A stretch of DNA of 64,000 nucleotides, from the NCBI RefSeq assembly GCF_900114235.1, contig NZ_FOSJ01000008.1, forward strand, positions 1 through 64,000, read 5' to 3'. Below are positions 1 to 8,428 of this stretch, in pieces (position 1 is the stretch's first letter; each line of letters opens with the position of its first letter). Under the pieces are notes generated by a model, which did no database searches, had not been told where the DNA came from, and saw only the letters and a list, made by a program, of their open reading frames with translations. The DNA comes from Marinilactibacillus piezotolerans. GTDB taxonomy: Bacteria; Bacillota; Bacilli; Lactobacillales; Carnobacteriaceae_A. The position numbers and the translations under genes were made by a program.

Positions 1-189
1 ATACAAAAGGCGTTCTTTAGCGGTCCCTAGACAGCTGAAGAGAGTCGAAGTATTTCTGAGAAGCCTGGCGAGTGAAACTGGAATAAAGTGGGAAAAGCGT
101 ATGATGGTGTTGTAGACAAACTTGTTTGGAAAGTTCAACTATCTAGTTTTCAGAGAACAACGTTCTCTAAAAGATATAAAAAGAGTCAT
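1..189 (+). other. 23S-5S rRNA internal spacer
   Basis: I see no 23S rRNA 3' end here, so the 23S gene should finish just left of the window. The spacer holds the ATCTAGTTTTCAGAGAAC-type box common in Lactobacillales rRNA operons. It also has a perfect 7-bp hairpin at 152-168 (AGAGAAC, loop AAC, GTTCTCT), probably part of a processing stem. A short open frame at 88-288 runs into the 5S gene and is not credible as a coding region. Confidence 0.75.
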
Positions 190-308
190 TGTGCGGTGAT
201 GATGGCGGGAAGGATCCACCTGTTCCCATTCCGAACACAGCCGTTAAGCTTCCCAGCGCCGAGGATAGTGAGGGGTTTCCCCTTGTGAAAGCAGGACGTT
301 GCCGTGCA
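190..308 (+). rRNA. rrf: 5S ribosomal RNA
   Basis: This is a structural RNA of the large ribosomal subunit. The conserved core CCGAACACAG, the GTTAAGCTTCCCAGCGCCGA segment and the closing GCAGGACGTTGCC are all visible. The ends at about 190 and 308 pair as the terminal stem with a few G-U pairs. The ends are set by this pairing and may be off by 1-3 bases. It is followed 34 bases later by tRNA-Asn in the same transcript. Confidence 0.95.
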
Positions 309-342
309 GCTCTTTTTTATTTATTAAAAATAGTTTTTTGAT

Positions 343-415
343 TCCGCAATAGCTCAGTTGGTAGAGCGCGCGACTGTTAATCGCGTTGTCGCAGGTTCGA
401 GCCCTGCTTGCGGAG
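343..415 (+). tRNA. tRNA-Asn (anticodon GTT)
   Basis: The cloverleaf folds cleanly. The acceptor stem TCCGCAA (343-349) pairs with TTGCGGA (408-414), with G415 as discriminator. The D-arm is GCTCAGTTGGTAGAGC. The anticodon stem CGCGA/TCGCG encloses loop CTGTTAA with anticodon GTT at 376-378, and the T-arm has GGTTCGAGC. CCA is not encoded. It lies just downstream of 5S, as is typical for rRNA operon tails in this group. Confidence 0.97.
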
Positions 416-490
416 TTTTTTTATGTTTAAAAATATAGCTATGTTCAGAATTTTAGATTCAATTATACTAAAATAGTTAAATATTTAGTA

Positions 491-550
491 AAAAACACAA
501 TCTTCCTTCCTACAGTAGTGAAATTAGTGAGGAAAAAGATTGTGTTTTTT
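491..550. terminator. Bidirectional intrinsic terminator after the rRNA operon
   Basis: A 14-bp perfect stem pairs 491-504 (AAAAACACAATCTT) with 537-550, with A-rich and T-rich flanks on both strands. It can stop the rRNA/tRNA transcript from the left and the minus-strand transcript of the HesB-like gene from the right. Confidence 0.85.
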
Positions 551-617
551 TATTATATCTACTATTATCTGTTAAATAAAATATTTTGTAACTTTCATTA
601 ATACCTATCCCAAAAAA

Positions 618-920
618 TTATGATTGAGTTTCCTGGAAATGATAAACTGGTTCTTCGAGTTTTGTGTCAAGGTCAATTTCTAAGTTGTAGCCACTAAAGA
701 ACCATTCATCTTCTTTTCCTGCAAAATAAGTTACTTCGTTAACTTCTTTCTGTGCCAATGGCTCGCTATCAGGTTGATCAACACTCATGCCTATAGAGAA
801 TCCTTCGTGGACTTCTGTATTTCCGTAAGTTTTGCCAAAAAATCTAACACTGTCACCTTTTTCTAAAGCTAGTTCGTCTTCAAACCATTTTACAGCACGT
901 TCCGTTACATCGATTTTCAT
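618..920 (-). CDS. HesB/IscA-like (YneR-type) protein
   Basis: This 100-aa protein resembles the HesB/YadR/YfhF branch of the iron-sulfur biosynthesis fold: an N-terminal MKIDVTERAVKWF helix, then a VRFFGKTYG strand and a C-terminal LEIDLD segment. It has no cysteine at all, so the three-Cys cluster site of true IscA/SufA scaffolds is missing, and a direct Fe-S scaffold role is unlikely. An AGGAG site lies 8-12 bases before the ATG. It is 43 bases downstream of the NmrA-like gene on the same strand, so the two may be cotranscribed. Its function is unknown. Confidence 0.8.
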   Translation of the reverse strand: MKIDVTERAVKWFEDELALEKGDSVRFFGKTYGNTEVHEGFSIGMSVDQPDSEPLAQKEVNEVTYFAGKEDEWFFSGYNLEIDLDTKLEEPVYHFQETQS

Positions 921-963
921 TATTATTCTCCTCTTAAAGCTTAGCCTTGTAATTTGTAGTTGG

Positions 964-1830
964 TCATCTATTCGCTAGAGCATTGGTGACCAAGTCTTTT
1001 AGACTAGCTTCCTTTTTAATCAAATTTTTTATATCAGTTCCAGGCTTTTCAATATCACCATTAGCTATAGCGTGGTTCATAGAGGCAGTAAATTCAGCTG
1101 CAGGTTTCGGAAGTCCTGAATCAATAAAGTATTGTACAGCTTCTTCATTGGAAACTGCTTTATATGTTACCTGTTTTCCACTAACCTCACTCAAGGTGAC
1201 AGCAAGGTCTTCATAAGACCAAGGTGTAGAAGATGCTAGATCTATTATTTCATTTTGAGAACCATTTTGACTTAATAATGCTGCTGTTGCCATTGCTAGA
1301 TCTGTACGTGAAGTGGTATTTAACTTTCCATCACCTACATTCGCTATTAATTTTCCAGAAGCTATAGACTGGTTTAGAGAAGGATTAATGAAAACTTCCG
1401 TATAAAGTGGGTTTCGTATAAATGTATAGGTAAGACCTGAAACTTTTATAGCAGCTTCTGTGGCAAGATGCAATTTTGCTAATGGAATAGTTGAATGATC
1501 TGCATTAGAAAAACTTGTATAGTAAATTCGGCCGACTTCTGCATCACGGGCAGCTTTTACTACGGTAGCGTGCTGGATTACTCGTTCCATGTCATCAGTG
1601 CTGGGACTTGAAATAAATAGTAATTTTTTGATTCCTTGAAAAGCTTTTACTAATGAATCGTATGAGGAATAGTCACCATATCTTATCTCAATAGTACCTG
1701 GGAGTTGTTCTTTTGCTTTTTCTACGTTGCGAACAATGGCTGCTATTTTTTCTTTTGGGTTTTCTTCAAGAAGTTCCTGGATCACTAAATTTCCTAAATT
1801 ACCTGTTGCTCCTGTTATAGCAATGGACAT
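964..1830 (-). CDS. NmrA-like NAD(P)-binding oxidoreductase (QorB/YtfG type)
   Basis: This 288-aa atypical short-chain dehydrogenase has the glycine-rich dinucleotide motif GATGNLG at residues 7-13. The overall pattern is that of NmrA/QorB proteins, which act as quinone oxidoreductases or redox sensors. The catalytic Tyr-x3-Lys of classical SDRs is not obvious, as is usual in this branch. The start is supported by GGAGGG 7 bases upstream and a good minus-strand promoter at 1892-1920. A 77-aa frame on the other strand is a shadow. The substrate is unknown. Confidence 0.85.
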   Translation of the reverse strand: MSIAITGATGNLGNLVIQELLEENPKEKIAAIVRNVEKAKEQLPGTIEIRYGDYSSYDSLVKAFQGIKKLLFISSPSTDDMERVIQHATVVKAARDAEVGRIYYTSFSNADHSTIPLAKLHLATEAAIKVSGLTYTFIRNPLYTEVFINPSLNQSIASGKLIANVGDGKLNTTSRTDLAMATAALLSQNGSQNEIIDLASSTPWSYEDLAVTLSEVSGKQVTYKAVSNEEAVQYFIDSGLPKPAAEFTASMNHAIANGDIEKPGTDIKNLIKKEASLKDLVTNALANR

Positions 1831-1891
1831 GTTGGATCCCTCCGGTTTTTAGATTCTTTTGTAACTTACTTTATGTTTGTTTCTAATCTTA

Positions 1892-1920
1892 ATTTTAAGT
1901 GTAATGATATGGGAAGTCAA
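1892..1920 (-). promoter_or_regulatory. Sigma-A promoter for the NmrA-like gene
   Basis: Read on the minus strand, the -35 is TTGACT (1915-1920), the spacer is 17 bp and the -10 is TAAAAT (1892-1897). It lies about 60 bases before the ATG at 1830. Confidence 0.7.
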
Positions 1921-1989
1921 TTCTATAGCTGGCTATGAATAATGGAATTCTGGTATGATAGATTTAAAATAATGAGGAGAGTAGTTTAT

Positions 1990-3129
1990 ATGACAACAAT
2001 TGTAATTGCATCTGATTCTTTCAAAGGAAGCGCAAGTTCAAAATTGATAGCAGAATATATTACTAAAGGAATTAAACGGGTTGATAATACAGTAGAGATT
2101 TTATCTTTTTCGATTGCCGATGGAGGAGAAGGAACGGTAAATGCTCTTGTTGAATCATTAAAGGGAGAGTATGAGATAGCTCAGGTGAAGGGACCGTACA
2201 ACAAAAATGTGATGGCTCGATATGGAATGTTAGGTGATTCAAAAGCTGTCATTGAAATGGCTAAAGCATCAGGATTGCACCTGAAAAGTGTAGGAGACTC
2301 TCCAATAGAAGCACATACTTATGGTGTAGGGGAATTAGTTAAAGCAGCAATGGACAAAGGTGTCACCGATCTTTTTATAGGGTTAGGAGGAAGTGCAACC
2401 AATGATGGAGGAGCGGGCATGGCGCAAGCTCTAGGAGTAAAATTGTTGGATAAGAATGGTAAAGAAATTGGTACAGGATTAAATGAGTTGAAACGAATAC
2501 ATACTATAGATTATTCTCAGATCGATTCGCGAGTTAAAAATTGTAAATTTACCATTTTATCAGATGTAACAAATCCATTAACTGGTGACAATGGTGCTAC
2601 TGCCGTTTTCGGTTCTCAAAAAGGAGTCAAGAAGAATGAGATTAGAGAATTTGATTCTATTTTGCAGTATTATGCTGAAATAGTAGAAGAAACATTGAAA
2701 TGCAGTTATATCAATACAGCAGGTGCAGGTGCAGCTGGCGGACTAGGATTTGGTTTGATGGCTTTTTGTGGAGCAGAAATGGCTAGCGGTATAGACGAAG
2801 TTCTTAGACTAATAGAATTAGAAAGCGTTTTGCCAAGAACTGATTTGGTTATAACAGGTGAAGGTAGAATGGATGGACAATCTGTTCAAGGTAAAGCACC
2901 AACAGGAGTAGCAAAGTTAGCAAAAAAATATCATTTGCCAGTAATAGCTGTTGTTGGCGGAAGAGATGATGATGTTTCTAAAATCTATGAAGCAGGCATT
3001 GATTTGATCATTGATACTGTTAATCGACCAATGCCACTAAAAGAAGCTATCGAAAATGTGGAAAAACTGTTGATAGAAGCCGGAGAAACAGCATTTCGAG
3101 CTTATCAGTTGAATAAAAATAAACAATAA
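1990..3129 (+). CDS. glxK: Glycerate kinase (GlxK/GarK family)
   Basis: This 379-aa cytosolic enzyme phosphorylates D-glycerate with ATP, feeding it into lower glycolysis. The N-terminus IVIASDSFKGS and the internal GLGGSATNDGGAG and VITGEGRMDGQS segments are hallmarks of the bacterial type-2 family, whose usual length is about 380 aa. I start it at ATG 1990, 8 bases after GAGGAG. An upstream in-frame ATG at 1942 would add 16 residues without a ribosome site. An extended -10 (TGGTATGAT, 1951-1959) may be its promoter. The acetyltransferase gene follows 12 bases later, so the pair probably forms an operon. Confidence 0.93.
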   Translation: MTTIVIASDSFKGSASSKLIAEYITKGIKRVDNTVEILSFSIADGGEGTVNALVESLKGEYEIAQVKGPYNKNVMARYGMLGDSKAVIEMAKASGLHLKSVGDSPIEAHTYGVGELVKAAMDKGVTDLFIGLGGSATNDGGAGMAQALGVKLLDKNGKEIGTGLNELKRIHTIDYSQIDSRVKNCKFTILSDVTNPLTGDNGATAVFGSQKGVKKNEIREFDSILQYYAEIVEETLKCSYINTAGAGAAGGLGFGLMAFCGAEMASGIDEVLRLIELESVLPRTDLVITGEGRMDGQSVQGKAPTGVAKLAKKYHLPVIAVVGGRDDDVSKIYEAGIDLIIDTVNRPMPLKEAIENVEKLLIEAGETAFRAYQLNKNKQ

Positions 3130-3141
3130 AGAGGGAGCAGA

Positions 3142-3696
3142 ATGAAGACAGAAAGAGATAAAATGATTGCAGGAGAGTTATATAATCCGGCTGATGAGGA
3201 ATTAGTTAAAATGAGGATAAAGACTCATAATCTGGCACATACTTATAACCTTTTAGAAACAGAACAGGAAAGATCCGAAATGATCAAAGAGATATTCGGA
3301 ATAACTGGAGAAAAACTTCATGTTGAACCAGGATTAAGAGTAGATTACGGAGAAAATATAACAGTGGGTAATAATTTTTATGCAAATTTTGATGCTGTAA
3401 TGCTTGATGTTTGTCCTATCACCATTGGGAAAAACGCCATGTTAGGACCGAGAGTCAGTTTAGTGACGCCTGAACATCCTTTGCATCCAAAAGAGCGGAA
3501 TTCTGGTATTGAATTTGGTCGACCTATAATGATTGGAGACAATTGCTGGGTTGGTGCAGATGCAACGATCATTGGTGGTGTGACTTTAGGGCATAACGTA
3601 GTAGTAGGAGCTGGATCTGTTGTGACGAAGTCTTTTGGAGACAACGTTGTAATTGCTGGAAATCCGGCACGGGTTATTAAAACCATTGAAATTTAG
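3142..3696 (+). CDS. maa: Maltose/galactoside-type O-acetyltransferase
   Basis: This 184-aa left-handed beta-helix acetyltransferase of the LacA/Maa family transfers acetyl from acetyl-CoA to sugars. The N-terminal Mac domain (MIAGELYNPADEEL) is followed by hexapeptide repeats such as IGDNCWVGADATIIGGVTLG. The catalytic histidine region is visible as TPEHPLHP near residue 115. AGGGAG precedes the start. It is 12 bases after the glycerate kinase gene. In this family the physiological acceptor is often unclear, possibly as detoxification of non-metabolised sugars. Confidence 0.9.
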   Translation: MKTERDKMIAGELYNPADEELVKMRIKTHNLAHTYNLLETEQERSEMIKEIFGITGEKLHVEPGLRVDYGENITVGNNFYANFDAVMLDVCPITIGKNAMLGPRVSLVTPEHPLHPKERNSGIEFGRPIMIGDNCWVGADATIIGGVTLGHNVVVGAGSVVTKSFGDNVVIAGNPARVIKTIEI

Positions 3697-3740
3697 TATA
3701 ATAGAAAATCAATAAAATTCTTGAATAATATATTTTAGTC

Positions 3741-3777
3741 AACATGCACAAATATCTACTAGATATTTGTGCATGTT
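3741..3777. terminator. 17-bp perfect hairpin without a T-tract
   Basis: Arms 3741-3757 and 3761-3777 are perfectly complementary with a 3-base loop ACT. It sits where the maa transcript should end, but ACCGTAGAG follows instead of a T-run. It may be an mRNA 3'-end stabiliser, a non-canonical terminator or an operator for the next gene. Confidence 0.5.
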
Positions 3778-3872
3778 ACCGTAGAGAAATAAAACCGTTT
3801 ACAATAAAATGATGAGTGTAAAGAAACTGATAAAACTAAACTATAGAAAAATAAAAAGGATTGGTGAATTAA

Positions 3873-4979
3873 ATGGTAGAAATCGCACTGAAAAATATAT
3901 ATAAGAGTTATGATAATTCGGAAGATTACGCAGTGTCAGATTTTGATATGAAGATCAAAGATCGTGAATTTATTGTTTTCGTTGGCCCTTCAGGATGTGG
4001 CAAATCCACTACCTTACGCATGATTGCTGGACTAGAAGAAATTACAGATGGTGAGTTATGGATCGGTGACACAATGATGAATGATGTGGCACCTAAAGAC
4101 CGTGATATCGCCATGGTTTTCCAAAATTACGCTTTGTATCCTCATATGACTGTGTTTGATAACATGGCTTTTGGTCTGAAATTACGTAAATATAAAAAAG
4201 ATGAAATAAAAAAACGTGTAGATAATGCTGCAGAAATTCTTGGGTTGACTGAATACTTAGACCGAAAACCAGCGGCCTTATCAGGTGGTCAACGTCAGCG
4301 TGTTGCTTTAGGACGTGCGATCGTTCGTGATGCTAAAGTATTCTTGATGGATGAGCCTTTATCAAATTTAGATGCTAAATTACGGGTAGCGATGCGTGCA
4401 GAAATCGCAAAATTGCATCAACGCTTGAACACAACTTCTATCTATGTAACACATGATCAGACAGAAGCGATGACGATGGCTGATCGTATTGTTATCTTGA
4501 AAGATGGATTCATTCAACAAATTGGAACACCGAAAGAAGTATATGATTATCCAGTAAATACGTTTGTAGGTGGGTTTATTGGATCACCAGCTATGAACTT
4601 TTTTGATGTGACACTTACCGGAAATCGAATATCTAATGGAAGTGGTATGGAAGTAGAAGTTCCAGAAGGCAGACTGAAAATGTTACGAGAAAAAGGATAT
4701 ACTGAGGGAGCAAAATTAGTTTTCGGTATTCGGCCAGAAGATATCCATAGTGAACAAGTAGCATTGGAAGCTTCGCCTAACTCTGTTATTACTTCTAAGG
4801 TAGCTGTTTCTGAACTATTAGGAGCTGAAACAATGTTGTATTCTGAAATTGGCGGTATTGAATTTATTGCAAGAGTAGATGCACGTGATTATCACAATCC
4901 GGGAGAAAATGTAGATCTCGCTTTTGATATGGGCAAATCTCACTTCTTCGATATTGAAACGACAAACGTTATCCGCTAA
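3873..4979 (+). CDS. msmK: Multi-sugar ABC transporter ATPase (MsmK/UgpC type)
   Basis: This 368-aa ATPase energises CUT1-family carbohydrate importers at the inner face of the membrane. Walker [10 protein letters not shown] is at residues 38-46, the signature [14 protein letters not shown] at about 136-149 and Walker B VFLMDEP at about 155-161. The C-terminal TOBE/MOP-type domain (residues 240-368) is typical of MsmK/MalK. No permease or binding-protein gene is beside it. This fits known MsmK/MsmX proteins, which serve several transporters encoded elsewhere. It is a monocistronic unit bounded by a hairpin on the left and a terminator at 5012. Confidence 0.95.
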   Translation: MVEIALKNIYKSYDNSEDYAVSDFDMKIKDREFIVFVGPSGCGKSTTLRMIAGLEEITDGELWIGDTMMNDVAPKDRDIAMVFQNYALYPHMTVFDNMAFGLKLRKYKKDEIKKRVDNAAEILGLTEYLDRKPAALSGGQRQRVALGRAIVRDAKVFLMDEPLSNLDAKLRVAMRAEIAKLHQRLNTTSIYVTHDQTEAMTMADRIVILKDGFIQQIGTPKEVYDYPVNTFVGGFIGSPAMNFFDVTLTGNRISNGSGMEVEVPEGRLKMLREKGYTEGAKLVFGIRPEDIHSEQVALEASPNSVITSKVAVSELLGAETMLYSEIGGIEFIARVDARDYHNPGENVDLAFDMGKSHFFDIETTNVIR

Positions 4980-5011
4980 TTTTAATAAAGAATTTAATAG
5001 ATTAGTTCTTT

Positions 5012-5044
5012 CCTCTCTAGTTTAACCAGACTAGAGAGGTTTTT
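5012..5044 (+). terminator. Intrinsic terminator after msmK
   Basis: Stem CCTCTCTAGT (5012-5021) pairs with ACTAGAGAGG (5030-5039), followed by TTTTT. Confidence 0.92.
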
Positions 5045-5215
5045 ACTTATCCAAGAATCATAAATGAATTTGCTTTGATCTATATTCTTCATAAGAAGTG
5101 CTGCTAAGTGAGCAGTATAGTTATAAAGGCAGTCTTTATTATAAAATATGGTTTTCAGAAAATATCATTTCATGTAGAATAAGACCATATGATTTTAAGA
5201 GGAGAATATAAAAAT

Positions 5216-5752
5216 ATGAACGAACATATACGCGGGTTTGAAGTGGTGTCAAAATATAAAGAAGAAACAATCGATTTACCTGTAAGAGCGACAAAAGGAT
5301 CGGCTGGTTATGATCTTAAAGCAGCAAAAGATACTGTGATTCCTTCAATTTGGAAAGCTTTGCTAGCAAATAATGGTCTTGAAAATCTTTTAGAAGGAAG
5401 TCCAATAAAAGAAGAAAACAAAGAATTTCTAGCATCAACTTTAGTTCCCACAGGAGTAAAAGCGTTCATGCCGGAGCAGGAGTATTTACTCTTAGCTAAT
5501 CGTTCAAGTAATCCTATGAAAAAACAGCTAGCACTGCCGAATGGTATCGGAATTATTGATGCTGATTATTATGGGAATGCTAATAATGAAGGTGAAATTT
5601 TTGTGCAGCTGGTCAATTATGGATTTGAAGATATTCTAGTGAAAAAAGGGGAACGTATTGCTCAAGGTATCTTCACTCCTTATAAAATAATTGATAATGA
5701 AGTGAATGAATTTCAGACAAGAATAGGTGGATTCGGCTCTTCGGGGTCATAG
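5216..5752 (+). CDS. dut: dUTP diphosphatase with an internal insertion
   Basis: This protein hydrolyses dUTP to dUMP and pyrophosphate, keeping uracil out of DNA. Family motifs are visible in order: GSAGYDLKA (I), NRSSN (II), NGIGIIDADYYG (III), GERIAQGIF (IV) and RIGGFGSSG (V). At 178 aa it is longer than the usual 145-155 aa. The extra stretch (about residues 38-65) lies between motifs I and II, a form I associate with some Lactobacillales and phage enzymes. The start is ATG 5216 after AAGAGGAGA; an in-frame ATG 27 bases earlier lacks a site. It sits directly ahead of radA, as in other lactic acid bacteria. Confidence 0.9.
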   Translation: MNEHIRGFEVVSKYKEETIDLPVRATKGSAGYDLKAAKDTVIPSIWKALLANNGLENLLEGSPIKEENKEFLASTLVPTGVKAFMPEQEYLLLANRSSNPMKKQLALPNGIGIIDADYYGNANNEGEIFVQLVNYGFEDILVKKGERIAQGIFTPYKIIDNEVNEFQTRIGGFGSSGS

Positions 5753-5836
5753 TGAGAAAGTTGTTTGAAAAGATGAGAAACTTTGAAGAACCTTCTATGT
5801 ATATAATGTGAAGATAACTCGTTTTAGCTTATGATA

Positions 5837-5845
5837 TGGTATAAT
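5837..5845 (+). promoter_or_regulatory. Extended -10 promoter upstream of radA
   Basis: TGGTATAAT is a perfect extended -10 element. The -35 region is poor, which extended -10 promoters tolerate. It lies 80 bases before the radA start. Confidence 0.55.
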
Positions 5846-5866
5846 AGAGAAACGATTTATTTTAGA

Positions 5867-5894
5867 AAAGACTATCTTACATAAGGTAGTCTTT
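5867..5894 (+). other. Leader hairpin before radA
   Basis: A 12-bp stem (5867-5878 with 5883-5894, one G-U pair, loop ACAT) lies between the promoter and the radA ribosome site. Only CTTT follows, so it is at best a weak terminator. It may alter leader folding. Confidence 0.45.
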
Positions 5895-5924
5895 ATCAAT
5901 CCAAAAACAAAAGGGGTAACCTGA

Positions 5925-7295
5925 TTGGCAAAAAAAGCACCTACAGTATTTGTTTGTCAGCAATGCGGGTATGAGTCTCCCAAGTATTTAGGGAAGTGCC
6001 CGAGTTGTGGAACTTGGAATCAAATGGTTGAAGAAAAACTTCCAAGTAAAAATGACAGTAGAAGTCGTGTATCCATTAGTGGTAAAACCTCTAAAGCAGA
6101 GGCTATTACAGATATTACTATCGAAAAAGAAGAACGAGTCAAAACTAAATTGGTTGAATTCAATAGAGTTTTGGGTGGTGGAGTTGTTCCAGGTTCACTT
6201 GTATTGATCGGAGGAGACCCGGGTATTGGCAAATCAACTTTGTTGCTTCAAGTATCTGCTCAACTGAATAATAGTGGAGGAACTGTCTTATATGTCTCTG
6301 GAGAAGAAAGTGCCAGCCAGATCAAGATGCGAGCTGAAAGACTAGAGCTCCGTGGTACAGATTTTTATTTGTACGCAGAAACTGATCTAAATCTTATTCA
6401 AGAGACTATCGAAAATATTAAACCAGACTATGTAATCATTGATTCAATTCAGACAATGCATCATCCTAATATTGATAGTGCTTCTGGAAGTGTATCTCAA
6501 GTTCGTGAATCAACTGCAACATTGATGCAGCTTGCCAAGATGAACAATATTGCTATTTTCATTGTAGGTCATGTAACTAAAGAGGGAAACATTGCTGGAC
6601 CTAGAATGTTAGAGCATATGGTCGATACTGTATTATATTTTGAAGGAGAAAGACATCACACTTTCCGTATATTAAGAGCAGTAAAAAATCGTTTTGGTTC
6701 GACTAACGAAATTGGCATATTCGAAATGAGAAATGGTGGGTTAGAAGAAGTATTAAACCCTTCTCAGCTGTTTTTAGAAGAAAGGCTTGCTGGAGCAACA
6801 GGGTCTTCTGTAGTAGCAGCAATGGAAGGGACAAGACCCATTTTAGTTGAGATACAATCTCTGATTTCTCCAACTGTTTTCGGTAACGCTAAGCGAACAG
6901 CCAGTGGACTCGATTATTCTAGAGTATCTTTGATTATGGCCGTCCTTGAAAAAAGAGCGGGTCTGCTTCTGCAGAATCAAGATGCCTATTTAAAAGCAGC
7001 TGGTGGGGTCAAACTAGACGAACCAGCTATTGACTTGTCTATCGCTGTTAGTATTGCCTCTAGTTATAAAGAAAAAGAAACTAGAGCAACTGACTGTTTT
7101 ATTGGAGAGATCGGACTGACTGGAGAAATTAGACGAGTATCAAAAATAGAGCAAAGAGTGAATGAAGCAGCCAAGTTAGGGTTTAAAAGGATTTTTATTC
7201 CAAAAAACAATCAGGATGGCTGGACTTTCCCTGAGGGAATCGAAATTATTAGTTGTGCTACTATCTCAGAAGTGATAAAAAAAGCATTTGTATAA
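5925..7295 (+). CDS. radA: DNA repair protein RadA (Sms)
   Basis: This 456-aa RecA-related ATPase/helicase promotes branch migration in recombinational repair and transformation. It has an N-terminal zinc finger (C11, C14, C25, C28), Walker [11 protein letters not shown] at about 96-105, the RadA-specific KNRFG motif at about 252 and a C-terminal Lon-like domain (about 300-456). The start is TTG at 5925, 7 bases after AAGGGG, and the protein begins MAKK as in other RadA proteins. In Bacillus disA follows; here yacL follows directly. Confidence 0.97.
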   Translation: MAKKAPTVFVCQQCGYESPKYLGKCPSCGTWNQMVEEKLPSKNDSRSRVSISGKTSKAEAITDITIEKEERVKTKLVEFNRVLGGGVVPGSLVLIGGDPGIGKSTLLLQVSAQLNNSGGTVLYVSGEESASQIKMRAERLELRGTDFYLYAETDLNLIQETIENIKPDYVIIDSIQTMHHPNIDSASGSVSQVRESTATLMQLAKMNNIAIFIVGHVTKEGNIAGPRMLEHMVDTVLYFEGERHHTFRILRAVKNRFGSTNEIGIFEMRNGGLEEVLNPSQLFLEERLAGATGSSVVAAMEGTRPILVEIQSLISPTVFGNAKRTASGLDYSRVSLIMAVLEKRAGLLLQNQDAYLKAAGGVKLDEPAIDLSIAVSIASSYKEKETRATDCFIGEIGLTGEIRRVSKIEQRVNEAAKLGFKRIFIPKNNQDGWTFPEGIEIISCATISEVIKKAFV

Positions 7296-7315
7296 AGTTT
7301 TGAAAGGAGGATTAG

Positions 7316-8428
7316 ATGATTACAAATTTAATAATATTGACACTTGTTTTAGTTGGCGGAAGTCTTGGATATAATTTCTTTCCAGATTTAATGACTTTCG
7401 TCCCATCTGCTCCTTCTTGGATCTTTCATCCTATTGTTGGAATGATCCTTGGAGCAGCAGTTTTTTACCTGATTTCATTTCAGACAATCAAGCCAATTGA
7501 ACGGGCAATAAAAAGAATTGAGAATTTTTTCAATGAACAAAGCGTTTCTTATCTGATTTTTGGGAGTATCGGTGCGATTCTTGGACTTATTCTAGCAATA
7601 TTAATTAGCTTACCTTTAAGAGCTCTCAATTTAATCATTGTAAGTGATGTTGTTCCATTAATATTAACGGTGATTCTAGCTTATCTGTTTTTTCAGTTGG
7701 GTACCTCAAGAAGAGAAGAAATCCGCCGCTTATTCACTTCAAGAACTCAGAAAACTGAGGAGAATGGGATTTTAGAAAGAAAAGAAGGCGACACGTTTAG
7801 ACGGTACAAGGTTCTTGATACAAGTACAATCATTGATGGACGTATTCTAGATGTTACTAAAGCAGGATTTTTAGAAGGTATCTTAGTTATTTCTCATCAT
7901 GTTTTACAAGAATTACAGTATATTGCTGATTCTTCTGATAGTCTTAAAAGAGTACGAGGACGCCGAGGATTAGATATCCTTAATGCCTTACAAAAAGAAG
8001 AAAATGTTGTAGTACAAATGGATGACAGCGAATTACCTGAATCTGACGAGGTAGATATGAAATTAGTTCATTTAGCAAAAAAAATGGATGGCGTTGTTGT
8101 AACAAATGATTATAACTTAAATAAAGTTGCTGAATTTCAGCGCGTACCTGTTTTGAATATCAATGAGTTGGCTAATGCAGTTAAACCTGTTGTTATACCA
8201 GGAGAAAATATGCGTGTCATGATTGTGAAGAATGGGACGGAAAGAAGCCAGGGAGTTGCTTACTTGGATGACGGAACAATGGTAGTTGTTGAAGAAGGTC
8301 AACACTATATGAATCAGTCTGTCGAAGTTGTTGTGACTAGTGCGCTTCAGACAAATGCTGGGCGTATGATTTTTGCTAAAATGGCACATAGTCAAAAAGC
8401 TATTGATGATTGGAAGGAAACAAAGTGA
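7316..8428 (+). CDS. yacL: Membrane PIN-TRAM domain protein YacL
   Basis: This 370-aa protein has about four transmembrane helices in the first 135 residues. A PIN nuclease-like domain follows, starting at about 160 with acidic residues in VLDTSTIIDGR and in TNDYNLNK. A C-terminal TRAM RNA-binding domain covers about 295-355. The family is conserved next to radA in Firmicutes but its role is not established; membrane-linked RNA cleavage is a reasonable inference. A strong GAAAGGAGG precedes the start, 20 bases after radA. Its TGA overlaps the GTG start of ispD. Confidence 0.92.
   Translation: MITNLIILTLVLVGGSLGYNFFPDLMTFVPSAPSWIFHPIVGMILGAAVFYLISFQTIKPIERAIKRIENFFNEQSVSYLIFGSIGAILGLILAILISLPLRALNLIIVSDVVPLILTVILAYLFFQLGTSRREEIRRLFTSRTQKTEENGILERKEGDTFRRYKVLDTSTIIDGRILDVTKAGFLEGILVISHHVLQELQYIADSSDSLKRVRGRRGLDILNALQKEENVVVQMDDSELPESDEVDMKLVHLAKKMDGVVVTNDYNLNKVAEFQRVPVLNINELANAVKPVVIPGENMRVMIVKNGTERSQGVAYLDDGTMVVVEEGQHYMNQSVEVVVTSALQTNAGRMIFAKMAHSQKAIDDWKETK

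Noticed and set aside
88-288. 66-aa open frame across the rRNA spacer and 5S gene
   Set aside because: It runs through the structural 5S RNA, and its product has no family resemblance.
983-1216. 77-aa plus-strand frame inside the NmrA-like gene
   Set aside because: It is antisense to a well-supported gene with a promoter and ribosome site on the other strand.
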